This document shows, in pieces, positions 44,863-54,069 of a stretch of DNA of 64,000 nucleotides (positions are counted from its first letter, which is position 1; the number at the start of each line of letters is the position of its first letter). The translations under genes were made by a program, and so were the position numbers. The notes under the pieces are model-generated. The model did no database searches. It was given only the letters and a program-made list of their open reading frames with translations, and was not told the DNA's origin. The stretch is from Calditrichota bacterium (GTDB lineage: Bacteria; CLD3): the NCBI GenBank assembly GCA_008501735.1, contig QQUF01000008.1:124001-188000 (forward strand), in the 5' to 3' direction.

Positions 44863-45066
44863 TTGAAAAAACCTAAAAGAAATTTGACTGTGAAAGTGTT
44901 TTCATCTTTTGAAGAAGAAAACAGGGCAGAACATCGCCGATTGGCAAACTTGACTCCTGAAGAAAGGTTAAAAGAATTTGCCATTTTACAAGAACGAGTT
45001 TGGGGCGAAAAATGGACAAAGTCTAAAATCAAAAAAGTCGTAAGAATTGAGAAAACAGATTGGTAA
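44863..45066 (+). CDS. 67-residue hypothetical protein overlapping pdxA
   Basis: Starts with TTG at 44863 (MKKPKRNLTVKVFSSFEEENRAEHRRL). Charged and helical, with LTPEERLKEFAILQERVWGEKW near the end. I do not recognise it as a named family, although the E-x-x-R-L pattern occurs in small conserved proteins. The stop overlaps the pdxA TTG start by seven bases, so translation is coupled. Confidence 0.55.
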   Translation: MKKPKRNLTVKVFSSFEEENRAEHRRLANLTPEERLKEFAILQERVWGEKWTKSKIKKVVRIEKTDW

Positions 45067-46031
45067 CAAATTCAAAGTTAAAAAATAAAATTGCGATTAC
45101 TTGTGGTGACCCGAATGGAATTGGAGCGGAAATTGTTTTAAAATCTTTGAGCGAAATGCCTTTGGATTTTACGCCGATTTTGATTGGTCCTCCAAAAGTT
45201 TGGCTTTCACAAAAGACAGAACTTGAACTCAATGAAATTTCGGAAATCTTACAAGCTAAAGCTGAAAAAGTTAATTTATTTTGGAATGGCGAAAATTCTT
45301 ACGAACCTGAATTTGGTAAACTTTCAGAACAAGCAGGGAAAATTTCAGGAAAAGCGATTGAACTTGCAACGGAGTTAGCTTTGGCAAAAAAAATAAGTGC
45401 AATCGTTACTGCTCCGATTAACAAAGAAGCGTTGAATCTTGCAGGTTTTGAGTTTAAAGGACACACGGATTTTCTAGAATTTTTGACGCTAACTCCAAAA
45501 GCTGTGATGCTTTTTTGTGCAGGAAATTTCAGAGTTGCTCTGCAAACAATTCACGTTCCTTTGCGAGAAGTTCCGAATCTTGTTACTAAAGAAGAAATTA
45601 TCGAAACCGTGAAAGTTTGTTGTGAATCTTTGCAAAAAAACTTCGGAATTAAAAATCCCAGAATTGCAATTTGTGGACTGAATCCTCACGCAGGCGAAAA
45701 TGGACTTCTTGGAACAGAAGAACAAGAAGAGATTTTACCAGCGATTTCAGCACTTCAAAAAGAAGGGATTTTGGCAAAAGGCTGTTTTCCTGCTGACACT
45801 GTTTTTACGAAATTTGAGAAATTTGATTTAATCCTTGCGATGTTCCACGACCAAGGTTTAATTCCAATCAAAACAGCGATGTTTGGAAAAGTCGTGAATT
45901 TTACCGCAGGTTTGCCTTTTGTAAGAACTTCTCCAGACCACGGAACAGCTTTCGACATTGCAGGAAAAAATTTGGCAAATCCGCAGAGTATGATTGAGGC
46001 AATTAAATTAGCGGTAGAATTAACAAATTAA
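45060..46031 (+). CDS. pdxA: 4-hydroxythreonine-4-phosphate dehydrogenase
   Basis: A 323-residue protein that oxidises and decarboxylates 4-hydroxythreonine 4-phosphate in pyridoxal phosphate synthesis. Family motifs: ITCGDPNGIGAEI, APINKEALNLAG, FKGHTDFLE, NPHAGENGLLG, MFHDQGLIPIK and RTSPDHGTAFDIAG; the three metal histidines lie in the HTD, FHDQ and PDHG segments. It starts at TTG 45060, overlapping the previous stop. The length is normal. Confidence 0.95.
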   Translation: MVTNSKLKNKIAITCGDPNGIGAEIVLKSLSEMPLDFTPILIGPPKVWLSQKTELELNEISEILQAKAEKVNLFWNGENSYEPEFGKLSEQAGKISGKAIELATELALAKKISAIVTAPINKEALNLAGFEFKGHTDFLEFLTLTPKAVMLFCAGNFRVALQTIHVPLREVPNLVTKEEIIETVKVCCESLQKNFGIKNPRIAICGLNPHAGENGLLGTEEQEEILPAISALQKEGILAKGCFPADTVFTKFEKFDLILAMFHDQGLIPIKTAMFGKVVNFTAGLPFVRTSPDHGTAFDIAGKNLANPQSMIEAIKLAVELTN

Positions 46032-46085
46032 TTTAGCTGATGTTATGCAAAAACGAAAAGTTGATTACAAAATTTGGAGTTGTTC

Positions 46086-46264
46086 TAACCACCCCGATTT
46101 TTTCGTTTTCAAAAACCTTCGGTTTTAAAACGAAAAAATTCCCCTCCTTGAAAATGAGGGGAGAAAAATATTGTGCTTTGCACAATCTAAAATCCTCGCC
46201 TTTTCAAGGAGAGGACAGAAAAAAATTCAAGCGAAGCGTCAGGGATTTTGTTCAGGTGTGGTTA
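46086..46264. repeat. 179-base multi-hairpin intergenic element after pdxA
   Basis: Bounded by short inverted ends: TAACCACCCC at the left and, in reverse complement, TAACCACACC at the right. Inside are at least four local hairpins: TTTTTTCGTTTT with its complement, CCCCTC...GAGGGG, ATTGTGC-TTT-GCACAAT and TCCTC...GAGAGGA. It looks like a MITE-like or structured non-coding repeat. An open frame through it (46040-46288) has no protein-like features. Confidence 0.6.
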
Positions 46265-46296
46265 AACAAATGTCAATTTTTAGGATAGGCAAAAAT

Positions 46297-46325
46297 TTAA
46301 ATTAGCAGTTGAACTAACAAAATTA
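46297..46325 (+). repeat. Near-copy of the last bases of pdxA
   Basis: TTAAATTAGCAGTTGAACTAACAAA matches the pdxA end at 46003-46027 (TTAAATTAGCGGTAGAATTAACAAA) at about 22 of 25 bases, on the other side of the 179-base element. It is consistent with a small duplication linked to insertion of the element. Confidence 0.5.
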
Positions 46326-46339
46326 GATTGAAATAAAAA

Positions 46340-47083
46340 ATGACAAAAATGATAGAAAAAGCACCTTACACTTCAATCGCAAAAATCTACGATTACCTAA
46401 TGGAAGACGTTGATTACAAAATTTGGATGGACTTGATTGAAGAAATTTTTGCACACTTTAAAACAGAGCCTAAAACGATTCTCGAACTCGGTTGCGGAAC
46501 GGGAAGTATTTGTGTCGAACTTGAAAGTCGAGGTTACAAAATGACAGGAATTGACCTTGCTGCTGAAATGATTGATTTTGCAAAAACAAAAAGCGATTCG
46601 GTTAATTTTCAAGTTGGAGATATGCGAAATTTTAGCTTTGAAGAAAAGTTCGATTCAGCTTTGTGTTTGTTCGACAGCATAAATTACGTTCACACTTTGG
46701 AGGAAATTTCACAGGTTTTAGACAAGACTTACGAGGTTTTGAAAGAAGGTGGAATTTTCATTTTTGACATTTCCACAGAAGTAAATTCTATTCAAAATTT
46801 TAATGGCTACTACGAAGCAGACCAATTTGAAGGTTTTGAATACACTTTTGAAAGTTTCTACTTACGAAGCGACAAAATGCACTTGAACCAAATCACCGTT
46901 GAACACCCTGATTTTGCCGAAACTTACATTGAAAAACATTATCAAAAAGTTTATAAAACAGAAGAACTTCAAGAAATTCTTGAAAAAAGTAAATTTGAAA
47001 TTCTTGGAGTCTTTGACGGCTTTGAGATTGAAGAAGCTACCAAAGAATCTGCACGAGTAAACTTTGTTTTAAGGAAGAAGTAA
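46340..47083 (+). CDS. Class I SAM-dependent methyltransferase
   Basis: A 247-residue Methyltransf_25-type protein. SAM motif I is ILELGCGTGSICVELE at about residues 51-66, then MTGIDLAAEMIDFAK and the DSALCLFDSINYV segment. The substrate is unknown. A second ATG at 46349 could be the start. Its stop overlaps the rlmD start by one base, so the pair is translationally coupled. Confidence 0.85.
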   Translation: MTKMIEKAPYTSIAKIYDYLMEDVDYKIWMDLIEEIFAHFKTEPKTILELGCGTGSICVELESRGYKMTGIDLAAEMIDFAKTKSDSVNFQVGDMRNFSFEEKFDSALCLFDSINYVHTLEEISQVLDKTYEVLKEGGIFIFDISTEVNSIQNFNGYYEADQFEGFEYTFESFYLRSDKMHLNQITVEHPDFAETYIEKHYQKVYKTEELQEILEKSKFEILGVFDGFEIEEATKESARVNFVLRKK

Positions 47084-48447
47084 TGCCAAATTTTTTAAAC
47101 CAAATTCACGAAATAAAAATTGATTCTCAAGAGCATTTCAAAGGAAACGGAGTCGGAAGAATTGAAGATTTTGTGGTTTTTGTAAACGGAGCTGTCGAAG
47201 GCGATGTCGTAAATGCAAAAATTACAGAATCGAAAAAGACTTACGGAAACGCACAAATTACAAAAATTGTAAAACCTTCACCTCACAGAATTGTTCCTGA
47301 ATGTGAAGTTTACAGAAAATGTGGTGGTTGCTCTTTTCTCCAAATTGATTACGATTTTCAGCTTGAAACAAAGGAGAAATTTTTAAAGGAGGCATTGCAA
47401 AAAATTGGGAAATTTGACCTTAAGAATTTATCAATTGAAAAAATTGTTTGTGCTGAAGAACCTCTTTTTTACCGCAATAAAATTATTCAACCTGTTGGTT
47501 TAGAAGACGGAAAACTTATTTCAGGTTTTTACAAACAGAACTCACATAAAATTGTTGATTTTGACAAGTGTTACATTCAACCTGAAATTTCAAATAAGAT
47601 TGTAAATTTGGTAAAATCTTGGGCTTCAAAATCCAAGACTCCAATTTATAACGAGGAAAAGAAAAGCGGAGTTTTGAGGAGCATTTTCTTAAGAATTAAC
47701 AGAGAGCAAACAGAGGTTGTGGTTTGCCTTGTTACTAAAGGTAAAAAATTACCATTTTGGAAAACATTGCTTCAAGAACTCACAGATAATTTTCCTCAAG
47801 TTGTTGGCTTAGTCCAAAACTTCAATTCTACAGACGGGAACAATGTTTTGTCTGAGAATTTCAACACACTTTGGGGACGAGATTATATTTTCGAGAATCT
47901 TGGTAAAACGAAATTCAAAGTCTCGATTGGTTCATTTTTCCAAGTCAACTCTGCTCAAACAGTTTTACTTTACAATTTGGTTAAGGAATTTTGTAATTTA
48001 AGCGGAACTGAAAAATTACTCGATGTTTACTGTGGACTTGGCTCAATAGGAATTTATTTGGCAGACAAAGCCGAAGAAGTTGTTGGAGTTGAGGTTTCTT
48101 CTCAAGCGATTAAAGATGCTGACTTCAATGCAGACTTGAATGAACTTGAAAATTGTGATTTTTACTGTGGAAAAGTGGAAGAAGTTTTGCCACAACTTTT
48201 AGAGCAAGAAAAGCATTTTGAAGTTGTCATTGTTGACCCTCCACGAAAAGGGCTTTCTACTGAAACAATCGAAGTAATTTCAGATTTTAATCCTGAAAAG
48301 ATTATTTACGTTTCTTGCAACCCTACAACTTTAGCAAGAGATTTAAGACTCTTTACAGAAAAGGGTTTCTCAATTAAAAAAATTACTCCCGTAGACTTGT
48401 TTCCACAAACTCATCACTGCGAAGCAGTCTGCTTGTTAGAAAAATAA
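47083..48447 (+). CDS. rlmD: 23S rRNA (uracil-C5)-methyltransferase, RlmD/TrmA family
   Basis: A 454-residue protein with an N-terminal TRAM-type domain. The iron-sulfur cysteines are C74, C80 and C83 (CEVYRKCGGC) and a fourth in DKCYIQPE. SAM-binding is LLDVYCGLGSIGIYLA, VIVDPPRKGL follows, and the catalytic cysteine lies in YVSCNPTTLARDL. It methylates uridine in ribosomal RNA (or tRNA in related enzymes); the iron-sulfur form points to RlmD or a close relative. Coupled to the upstream methyltransferase. Confidence 0.9.
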   Translation: MPNFLNQIHEIKIDSQEHFKGNGVGRIEDFVVFVNGAVEGDVVNAKITESKKTYGNAQITKIVKPSPHRIVPECEVYRKCGGCSFLQIDYDFQLETKEKFLKEALQKIGKFDLKNLSIEKIVCAEEPLFYRNKIIQPVGLEDGKLISGFYKQNSHKIVDFDKCYIQPEISNKIVNLVKSWASKSKTPIYNEEKKSGVLRSIFLRINREQTEVVVCLVTKGKKLPFWKTLLQELTDNFPQVVGLVQNFNSTDGNNVLSENFNTLWGRDYIFENLGKTKFKVSIGSFFQVNSAQTVLLYNLVKEFCNLSGTEKLLDVYCGLGSIGIYLADKAEEVVGVEVSSQAIKDADFNADLNELENCDFYCGKVEEVLPQLLEQEKHFEVVIVDPPRKGLSTETIEVISDFNPEKIIYVSCNPTTLARDLRLFTEKGFSIKKITPVDLFPQTHHCEAVCLLEK

Positions 48448-48495
48448 AGCTAAATAGTTTTTATAAAAAATACTAAGGAATACCTTTAGTAAAAA

Positions 48496-49644
48496 ATGTC
48501 AAAAATTTTCAAACTCACATCAGCTTTACGTTCACTCTACTACTCGATTGCTGCTTTTATTGTAGGCTTTTCGCTTTTCCCAGAGACTCGTCGTTTCTTT
48601 GAGGAAATGGATGCAAGTTGGCTTTACATTCTTGGAAATGCACTTGGTGTTACTGCTTTGTGTGTTCCAATTATAAAAAAAGCTGCTATTGAATTTAACA
48701 TTGTTGATAAACCGAATGCTCGGAAAGTTCACGAAAATGTTACACCTTTGGTTGGTGGAATTGCAGTTTTTATTGCCTTTTTAGTCTCACTTTTTCTAAA
48801 CCAATTTTTCTCTGACGAACTCAAGGCAATTGCTTTTGCAGGACTTTTGATTGTTATCGTAGGAGTTTTTGACGATGCGAAAGGACTTAGTGCTTCAATT
48901 CGTTTGGCTACCCAACTTGCCGCATCGGGAATTCTAATTTACTTCGGGATTCAGATTAATCTGTTTGCTGAGTTTGGCTTAATTGGTGAAATAGCTGACA
49001 TTTTAATCACATTACTTTGGCTAATCGGAATCACAAATGCCTTCAATTTTTTCGATGGGCTTGATGGACTTGCGACAGGAATGGCAGTTGTGATGGCTTC
49101 ATTTTTTGCTTTAGTTGGAATTCGTTCTGGACAAGTTTTCCTTAGTTTTGTTTCTGTTGCTTTGGCTGGATCTTGTCTTGGTTTCATTCCTTACAACTTC
49201 AAAAAGACTGCAAATGCTTCGATTTTCCTTGGCGATACAGGAAGCACTTTTATCGGTTTTACTTTGGCAAGTTTGGCGATTTTTGGAGAGTGGTCAAAAA
49301 ATGAACCTCTGAAATCTCTGACAATTCCGATTTTGATAATGAGCGTTGTTATTTTTGATATGATTTACATTACAATTTCAAGATTTTATACTGGCAAAGT
49401 TTCATCTTTTAAAGAATGGCTTGATTACGTTGGAAGAGACCATTTGCACCACAGACTGATGTCTCTTGGGCTTTCTAAAAGACAAGCTGTGTTTTTTATT
49501 TACTTCTTGTGTATTTTACTTGGATTAATTGCAATTCTTTTGAAACGTGGCGAGACAATTGACGTCTTAATTTCACTTGCAACTGCAACTTTGATTTATC
49601 TTCTTATAACAATTTTAATGATTTTTGGAAATACAAAACGCTAA
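48496..49644 (+). CDS. MraY/WecA-like polyprenyl-phosphate sugar-1-phosphate transferase
   Basis: A 382-residue integral membrane protein with about ten segments. Family motifs: FDDAKGLSASIRL, NAFNFFDGLDGLATG, FLGDTGSTFIGF and the HLHHRLM histidine motif. It transfers a sugar phosphate (often GlcNAc-1-P) to undecaprenyl phosphate, the first step of surface polysaccharide or O-antigen synthesis. Three bases separate it from the RsbU-like gene, an unusual linkage of envelope synthesis to a stress module. Confidence 0.9.
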   Translation: MSKIFKLTSALRSLYYSIAAFIVGFSLFPETRRFFEEMDASWLYILGNALGVTALCVPIIKKAAIEFNIVDKPNARKVHENVTPLVGGIAVFIAFLVSLFLNQFFSDELKAIAFAGLLIVIVGVFDDAKGLSASIRLATQLAASGILIYFGIQINLFAEFGLIGEIADILITLLWLIGITNAFNFFDGLDGLATGMAVVMASFFALVGIRSGQVFLSFVSVALAGSCLGFIPYNFKKTANASIFLGDTGSTFIGFTLASLAIFGEWSKNEPLKSLTIPILIMSVVIFDMIYITISRFYTGKVSSFKEWLDYVGRDHLHHRLMSLGLSKRQAVFFIYFLCILLGLIAILLKRGETIDVLISLATATLIYLLITILMIFGNTKR

Positions 49645-49647
49645 TTT

Positions 49648-51819
49648 ATGTTTTCTTTCCCTCAAATTTTGACAAGGTATAAGTATCCAGGAACGATTTA
49701 CGGCATTTTAATTTTGTTTGCAATTGTCGCTGGAGATTTGACTGCACTTCTGACAAATGGAGTTGTTGTAATTTTTGATTACGGAATTCTTAGGGAAGCT
49801 TTGATTGTTGTAAGTTTCATTCTTCTTGGGATGAAGATTGTCAGATTTGATTTCTTTCAAGACACGAATGTTCTGAAGCGGATAAAGTCAATCCTTATTC
49901 TATTTTCAGTTTTGCTCTCTATTGCAGCAGCTTCTTATTTTCTTTTACTTAGTCCTTTCAAGTCCTTTCCTAAGGACTCAATTCTAAAAAATATCGCCAT
50001 TCTTCTAAACGAATCTGTTTTTTCTTACGTCGGAACTTACCTTTACCTTCTTATTTTTTGGCTTTACAAAGATTTGATTTTCTTCAAACAAAAGCCTTCA
50101 ACAGTTCGAAATTACGTTGGCTTAGTTGCTGTAATCGGAGTTGAATTACTTCTTGTTCTGATTCTTCCTGATTTTGAAAGTAAAGACCTTGCTCTTAGTT
50201 CTGACAATTTTTCTTGGGAACAAATAAAAGTGTTTTTCAAGACACTTGAAATTCTAGACTATATTTTTATTCCGATTGTTGTCGCAGGAATTTTTTATTT
50301 GTTCGCAAATCTTTTCCGTGTCTCTTGGGTTACTTACTTGAGTAAAACCCAAAAACTAACTGCACTTTGGCAATTTACTTTAATTTTTATTCTTGCTTCT
50401 ATTTTCAGTTCAGCTAACAAAGAAGCACTTTTGATTAACGAATTTAGTCCTTTGCTTTCCAAACTTTGGGAAAGCCTGAATGCATTTTTCATTTTTTATC
50501 CTCTGTTTTCAATCTGTTACATAATTTTGCATTTGCCGACTGCAAGACTTTTTGACAAAAAATTGAAAGAAATTTCAACACTTCACGAAATTGGGCAATC
50601 CGTAATTTCGGTGATTAATCCTCACGAAATTGGTGAGAAAGTTGTACAAATTTTACCAGAAATCATCGAGTGTAAAATTGCTTGGATTGAACTTTACGAA
50701 CCTACAAAAGGTGTTTTTACCGTTGGAGCAAGTGCAAATATTTCTAAAAAAGAAATAGAAGAATCAATCCAAAATTCAGAAGGAATCCTTAGAAATTGGA
50801 TTTTAAAACACAACAAAGGTGTTTTGATTAACGAGTTAATGAAAGATGAAAGAGTTAAGGAGTTCAAGAAACTTGGTGGGAAGTCTAACGCTTTACTTGC
50901 TGCTCCAATCGAATCAAAAAATGGTTTAATAGGGATTCTTTTTGCAAGTTCCGATTCTGAATTTGCTTTTGATTCCGAAGATTTAACAATGATTAATTCA
51001 TTTGCAAACCAAGTTTCAATGGCTTTTGAGAATGCAAATTTGGTTAGTGAATCACTTGAAAAAGAACGACTTGAACAAGAATTCCAAATCGCTTACTCAG
51101 TCCAACAACGCCTTTTTCCGCAAAAATTGCCGAAAGTTGAAGAACTTGAAATCGGAGCTTTTTCGATTCCTGCAACAGAACTTGGAGGCGACTACTACGA
51201 CTTAGTCAGAACAAAAGACAACAGACTTTTGGCAGTAATTGCAGATGTTTCTGGAAAAGGAGCAAGTGCAGCATTTTATATGGCAGAGACAAAAGGAATC
51301 GTAAAATCTTTAGCAAAAGACCTTGCCTCTCCCAAAAAATTTCTTGGTTCTGTGAATGAAATTATCAGCGAAAGCCTTGCAAAAAATATGTTCATCACGA
51401 TGACTGCAGGAATTTTCAACTTAGAAACAATGGAATTTGGATTTGTGAGAGCTGGTCATTGCCCACTTATTTACTTCGATTCAGAGAAAGGAAAAGCAGA
51501 ATTACTTTCGCCAAAAGGAATGGGAGTTGGTTTGGTTAAAGGAGCAATGATTGAAAAATTTACAGAAGAACAAACTTTGCAACTCAAAGAAAATGACATT
51601 CTTGTTTTTTACACTGACGGAATTTCAGAAGCACGAAACCCCGAAGGTGAAGAATACGGAGAAGAAAAAATCTTAGAGTTAATCGAAGCAAAACAAAATG
51701 AATCGGCGGAAGTTCTTGTTCATAAAATCAAAAGAGATGTAGGGAATTTTGTCAAAGGAGTTCCGCATTTCGATGATGTTACATTAATTGTAATTAAAGT
51801 AAAAAGTAAAATAAATTAA
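49648..51819 (+). CDS. Membrane GAF-PP2C phosphatase, RsbU-type
   Basis: 723 residues. Residues about 1-300 carry several membrane segments. A GAF domain follows at about 315-460, a coiled linker (EKERLEQEFQIAYSVQQRLFP), then the SpoIIE/PP2C phosphatase at about 490-720: GGDYYDLV, VIADVSGKGASAAFYM and FYTDGISEARNPEGEEYG with the metal-binding aspartates. It probably dephosphorylates the STAS protein encoded next, releasing it to bind the RsbW-like kinase. What the GAF senses is unknown. Confidence 0.9.
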   Translation: MFSFPQILTRYKYPGTIYGILILFAIVAGDLTALLTNGVVVIFDYGILREALIVVSFILLGMKIVRFDFFQDTNVLKRIKSILILFSVLLSIAAASYFLLLSPFKSFPKDSILKNIAILLNESVFSYVGTYLYLLIFWLYKDLIFFKQKPSTVRNYVGLVAVIGVELLLVLILPDFESKDLALSSDNFSWEQIKVFFKTLEILDYIFIPIVVAGIFYLFANLFRVSWVTYLSKTQKLTALWQFTLIFILASIFSSANKEALLINEFSPLLSKLWESLNAFFIFYPLFSICYIILHLPTARLFDKKLKEISTLHEIGQSVISVINPHEIGEKVVQILPEIIECKIAWIELYEPTKGVFTVGASANISKKEIEESIQNSEGILRNWILKHNKGVLINELMKDERVKEFKKLGGKSNALLAAPIESKNGLIGILFASSDSEFAFDSEDLTMINSFANQVSMAFENANLVSESLEKERLEQEFQIAYSVQQRLFPQKLPKVEELEIGAFSIPATELGGDYYDLVRTKDNRLLAVIADVSGKGASAAFYMAETKGIVKSLAKDLASPKKFLGSVNEIISESLAKNMFITMTAGIFNLETMEFGFVRAGHCPLIYFDSEKGKAELLSPKGMGVGLVKGAMIEKFTEEQTLQLKENDILVFYTDGISEARNPEGEEYGEEKILELIEAKQNESAEVLVHKIKRDVGNFVKGVPHFDDVTLIVIKVKSKIN

Positions 51820-51828
51820 GGATTCAAA

Positions 51829-52179
51829 ATGTCAGGATTCGCAGTTACAACAAATTCTTGTGAAGACGGAGTTTCAAAAATTTCCGTATCGGGTTACTTA
51901 GATGCTCACACAGCACCAGAACTCGAAAAAGCATTTCAAACTCTCGTAAACGATGGTGAATACAAAATCCTAGTAGATTTTGAAGGTTTAGATTACATAA
52001 GTAGTGCTGGACTTGGAGTTTTTATGGGATTTATCGAAGAAGTCAGAAGTAATTCTGGCGACATAAAAATGTGTTCAATGGCAACTAAGATTTACAAAGT
52101 TTTTGATTTGTTAGGCTTTCCAAGCCTTTACGAGATTTTCGATGAAGAAGTCCAAGCTCTAGAAAAATTTAGAGAATAA
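51829..52179 (+). CDS. STAS-domain anti-sigma factor antagonist
   Basis: A 116-residue protein. It carries a STAS domain with the phosphorylatable serine in DYISSAGLGVFMG. In its unphosphorylated form such a protein captures the RsbW-type kinase and frees a sigma factor or another target. It begins ten bases after the phosphatase and ends two bases before the kinase gene. Confidence 0.92.
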   Translation: MSGFAVTTNSCEDGVSKISVSGYLDAHTAPELEKAFQTLVNDGEYKILVDFEGLDYISSAGLGVFMGFIEEVRSNSGDIKMCSMATKIYKVFDLLGFPSLYEIFDEEVQALEKFRE

Positions 52180-52180
52180 A

Positions 52181-52606
52181 ATGACTAAGAAAATCCAAAA
52201 TTACGAAATTAAAATTCCAGCAAAAACCGAAAATCTTGAGACAATTAGGAATTTTATAATTTCAGCTACAAAGTCTTTAGATTTTCACGAAGACGAGATG
52301 AATAAAATTCTTCTTGCAGTTGACGAGGCTTGTTCAAACGTAATTCGGCACGCTTACCACTTCAAAGAAAATCTGATGAAAGTGAATCTTAGGATTGAAG
52401 CGAGTAGACTAACAGTTACGATTATTGACCACGGGAAAAGTTTTAATCCGCAGAACGTCAAAACGCCCGAAATGGACAAGTATTTGAAGTCTTATAAAGT
52501 CGGCGGACTCGGAATGCTTTTGATGAAAAAGCTAATGGACGAAGTCGAATACGACATCAAACCAAACTCGCAGAATAAAGTGAAGTTGATTAAGTACATA
52601 AAATAG
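52181..52606 (+). CDS. RsbW-like serine kinase/anti-sigma factor
   Basis: A 141-residue HATPase_c_2 protein. The N-box is LLAVDEACSNVIRHAY and the G region is VGGLGMLLMKKLMDEV. It binds and inhibits its target in low-stress conditions and phosphorylates the STAS antagonist. Together with the two upstream genes it is a complete partner-switching module. No sigma factor gene is next to it. Confidence 0.9.
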   Translation: MTKKIQNYEIKIPAKTENLETIRNFIISATKSLDFHEDEMNKILLAVDEACSNVIRHAYHFKENLMKVNLRIEASRLTVTIIDHGKSFNPQNVKTPEMDKYLKSYKVGGLGMLLMKKLMDEVEYDIKPNSQNKVKLIKYIK

Positions 52607-52641
52607 TTAGAACCCGAAAAATCAAATTCTCACTAAAAAAA

Positions 52642-52715
52642 TCGGGACGACTGGATTTGAACCAGCGACCACTTGACCCCCAGTCAAGTACGCTACCGAA
52701 CTGCGAGTCGTTTAA
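52642..52715 (-). tRNA. tRNA-Pro(GGG) copy with a broken 5' acceptor strand, probable attachment-site fragment
   Basis: On the minus strand the D-loop region, anticodon arm (loop CTGGGGG, anticodon GGG), variable loop, T arm (TTCAAAT) and 3' acceptor strand (CGTCCCG plus A) are recognisable. The 5' acceptor should read CGGGACG but reads TTAAACG: positions 1-4 cannot pair. Base 10 and positions 8-9 also deviate. A tyrosine recombinase gene begins 38 bases away on the 5' side. This is what remains of a tRNA-gene 3' part after site-specific integration, so it is probably not a working tRNA. Confidence 0.7.
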
Positions 52716-52752
52716 TCACACATTTTTTTGTTTTACATACTCTAAACATACT

Positions 52753-53928
52753 TTATTGCTTTTCTTTTTGAAAAATGGTGCTAAACTTTCCTAATCTTGT
52801 TGCTGAGTCTTCTTGTTTGGTAGCATTGTAAACTTGTTCAACCATTCTAATTGAAACTCCTAAGTATGTAGCAATATCATTTGAATTAGCACCTTGTTCC
52901 ATTTGAGTAGTTATGAAAAGCCTTCTTAGGTTGTGAACTAAAATATGAGCCTTAAGTCCAGCTTCCAAACAATATTTTTTGATGTTTTTACCTAATCTAC
53001 TTTTATCGGCTTTATGACCATTTTTAAGGCTAAAGGCATAATTAGATACATTTCTTGCTTTCCACTCTCTAAGGTGTGCTATTGAGCCATTAATCAATTG
53101 ATAAGGCTTCTTAATCTTATCTGTCTTACCACTTCTTAAAACAACTTCGTTTTCCCAGTCAACATCTGTTTCAAGATTAATTCCTGTAATTTCGCTTATT
53201 CTCCAACCTGTCTTTAATGCAAATTGCAAGAACTGAATTAGACGTTCATTTGGATTTTTAGACTCCATATAGTCAATCAAAGAAAAGAAGTCATTTATGG
53301 TGAAATTTAACTTTCTCTTGATAACTTTTTTCTTTGGTAATGGGTTATTCTTTAATGCTGTTAAATTGGACTTTATAAGCCATTGGAAGTAAACTCTACA
53401 TTGGTTGAAATAAGAACTAACAGAACCATTACTTAATTTCTTAGTGTCTTTAAGAAAGAAAGCAAACTCATTCCCAACCTCTTCATTAAAGTCATCAACA
53501 AAAGATAAATTTTTGTATTCAACAAATTCTTTTAGTTTTTTTAATGAATTTTTGTAATTCTCAAAGGTTGCATTTGAAATGGAATCAGTTTTAAATGCTT
53601 CATATTTTTTAGCAATAAATTTGTCTATACTTTCCAATAATTTTTCAGGCTCTATTTTTTCCTCTTGAGTTACTGCTTTTGATACATCAGGGTTAACAAG
53701 TATTCTCTGTATTAACTCTTTATTTGATACTCCTTCTGCTTTTCCATTGTCAATTAATTTCTCAAGATGTAATCTTTGAATGGAATCATCAAGAATGGAG
53801 TTAATTCTTCTTTCAAGTTTAAGAGCCTCTCTTTTGTTACTTCCAAAACTGAACATAATTTGTTTCTTGTTTAATGACAGTTTTAACCGCCATTTCTTGG
53901 TTCTGTTGTCTTGTGATACCTTAGGCAT
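52753..53928 (-). CDS. Tyrosine recombinase/integrase
   Basis: A 391-residue phage-integrase-type protein with an N-terminal SAM-like DNA-binding half and a C-terminal catalytic half. Catalytic residues: R in LKTGWRISEIT, K in SGKTDKIKK, HxxR in LVHNLRRLF and the final tyrosine in VEQVYNAT. The usual second histidine before the tyrosine (LGHxS) is Val here, a known variation. It sits next to the tRNA-Pro fragment and probably integrated the island there. Confidence 0.88.
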   Translation of the reverse strand: MPKVSQDNRTKKWRLKLSLNKKQIMFSFGSNKREALKLERRINSILDDSIQRLHLEKLIDNGKAEGVSNKELIQRILVNPDVSKAVTQEEKIEPEKLLESIDKFIAKKYEAFKTDSISNATFENYKNSLKKLKEFVEYKNLSFVDDFNEEVGNEFAFFLKDTKKLSNGSVSSYFNQCRVYFQWLIKSNLTALKNNPLPKKKVIKRKLNFTINDFFSLIDYMESKNPNERLIQFLQFALKTGWRISEITGINLETDVDWENEVVLRSGKTDKIKKPYQLINGSIAHLREWKARNVSNYAFSLKNGHKADKSRLGKNIKKYCLEAGLKAHILVHNLRRLFITTQMEQGANSNDIATYLGVSIRMVEQVYNATKQEDSATRLGKFSTIFQKEKQ

Positions 53929-54069
53929 AACATACCTCCAAATCGCTTAAATTGAAGGAATGCTCTTTGATACAATGCGGACTGTTATTAACTTTTAAAG
54001 TTAGCATTTAATACCTCTTTTATTAAATGTTGATGTTTGGGGCTTTTGGTACTCGTAATACCTTAAGCC

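Noticed and set aside
46040-46288. An 82-codon open frame after pdxA
   Set aside because: It runs through the multi-hairpin element; its residues follow the repeat's structure (for example LKSSPFQGED) and it has no protein-like domain or binding site.
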